NCBI GenBank assembly: GCA_951799405.1
Contig: OX637334.1
Location: 2,542,001-2,606,000, forward strand
Source of the DNA: Agapetus fuscipes
Lineage: Eukaryota; Arthropoda; Insecta; Trichoptera; Glossosomatidae
Length of the DNA stretch: 64,000 nucleotides
Reading direction: 5' to 3'
Made by a program: the position numbers and the translations under genes. The notes beneath the pieces are model-generated. The model made no database searches, was not told the DNA's origin, and was given only the letters and a program-made list of their open reading frames with translations. Positions 63,937-64,000 of this stretch are shown piece by piece; the first letter of the stretch is position 1; each line of letters begins with the position of its first letter.

Positions 63937-64000
63937 ATAAACAACAAATAGCACAATAAATCATTGGGTAATAAGATAAATGCTAAAGAGGAACGAGGTA

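Overview
This is a eukaryotic, AT-rich (roughly two-thirds A+T), repeat-dense window. Short coding blocks are bounded by GT/AG splice signals and separated by introns of up to about 20 kb. I see no operons, no prokaryotic ribosome-binding-site pattern and no CRISPR array. The repeat content (tRNA-derived SINEs, LINE reverse-transcriptase tails, several MITE families) and frequent 'taggtac'-type words suggest an arthropod, probably an insect. The order cannot be fixed from sequence alone.

The main content is one split protein-coding gene on the + strand. Five downstream exons (34481-34680, 35760-35867, 56391-56519, 59713-59874, 60575-60814 with stop) join without breaking frame. They encode a signal-peptide-like segment, a basic linker and four long amphipathic helices separated as A / long loop / B / C / long loop / D, with two N-glycosylation sequons and only two cysteines after the predicted cleavage site. 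The intron phases are 1,0,0,0,0. That topology and phase series match what I recall of class-I helical cytokines (growth hormone/IL-6/CNTF group). I therefore call it a candidate secreted four-helix cytokine. This is the best candidate for an undescribed system here. A further + strand coding block at 17135-17579 has a strong start context, lies about 450 bp downstream of four CACGTG boxes, ends in a GTAAGT donor and leaves the phase needed to splice to 34481. It may be the distal first exon (427 aa in total) or may belong to another transcript.

Layout. 1-16.6 kb: intergenic repeats (SINEs, MITE-1 copies, a hAT MITE with intact 8-bp duplication, a CpG-rich patch between inverted repeat tails). 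16.67-17.58 kb: promoter-like island and first-exon candidate. 17.6-34.5 kb: putative intron 1, holding a SINE with a 50-A tail, a 3-unit tandem repeat, a second hAT MITE with a nested hairpin, LINE tails and a 135-bp-arm inverted repeat. 34.5-60.8 kb: the cytokine-like exons and their introns, with a minus-strand orphan exon candidate at 41.35-41.56 kb lying between inverted SINEs. 60.8-64 kb: 3' UTR and AT-rich flank with a foldback element and two more repeat copies.

Repeats take up much of the sequence. The commonest, here called RepA, is about 250 bp, begins near TTCCTTGACTTATAGGTTGG, ends in TTAGAT-type short repeats and is seen about 30 times. SINE1 and SINE2 are tRNA-headed. SINE2 shares its 3' end with a LINE fragment in this window, and some SINE2 bodies carry a second, different 3' tail. 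Nested insertions give relative ages for several families.
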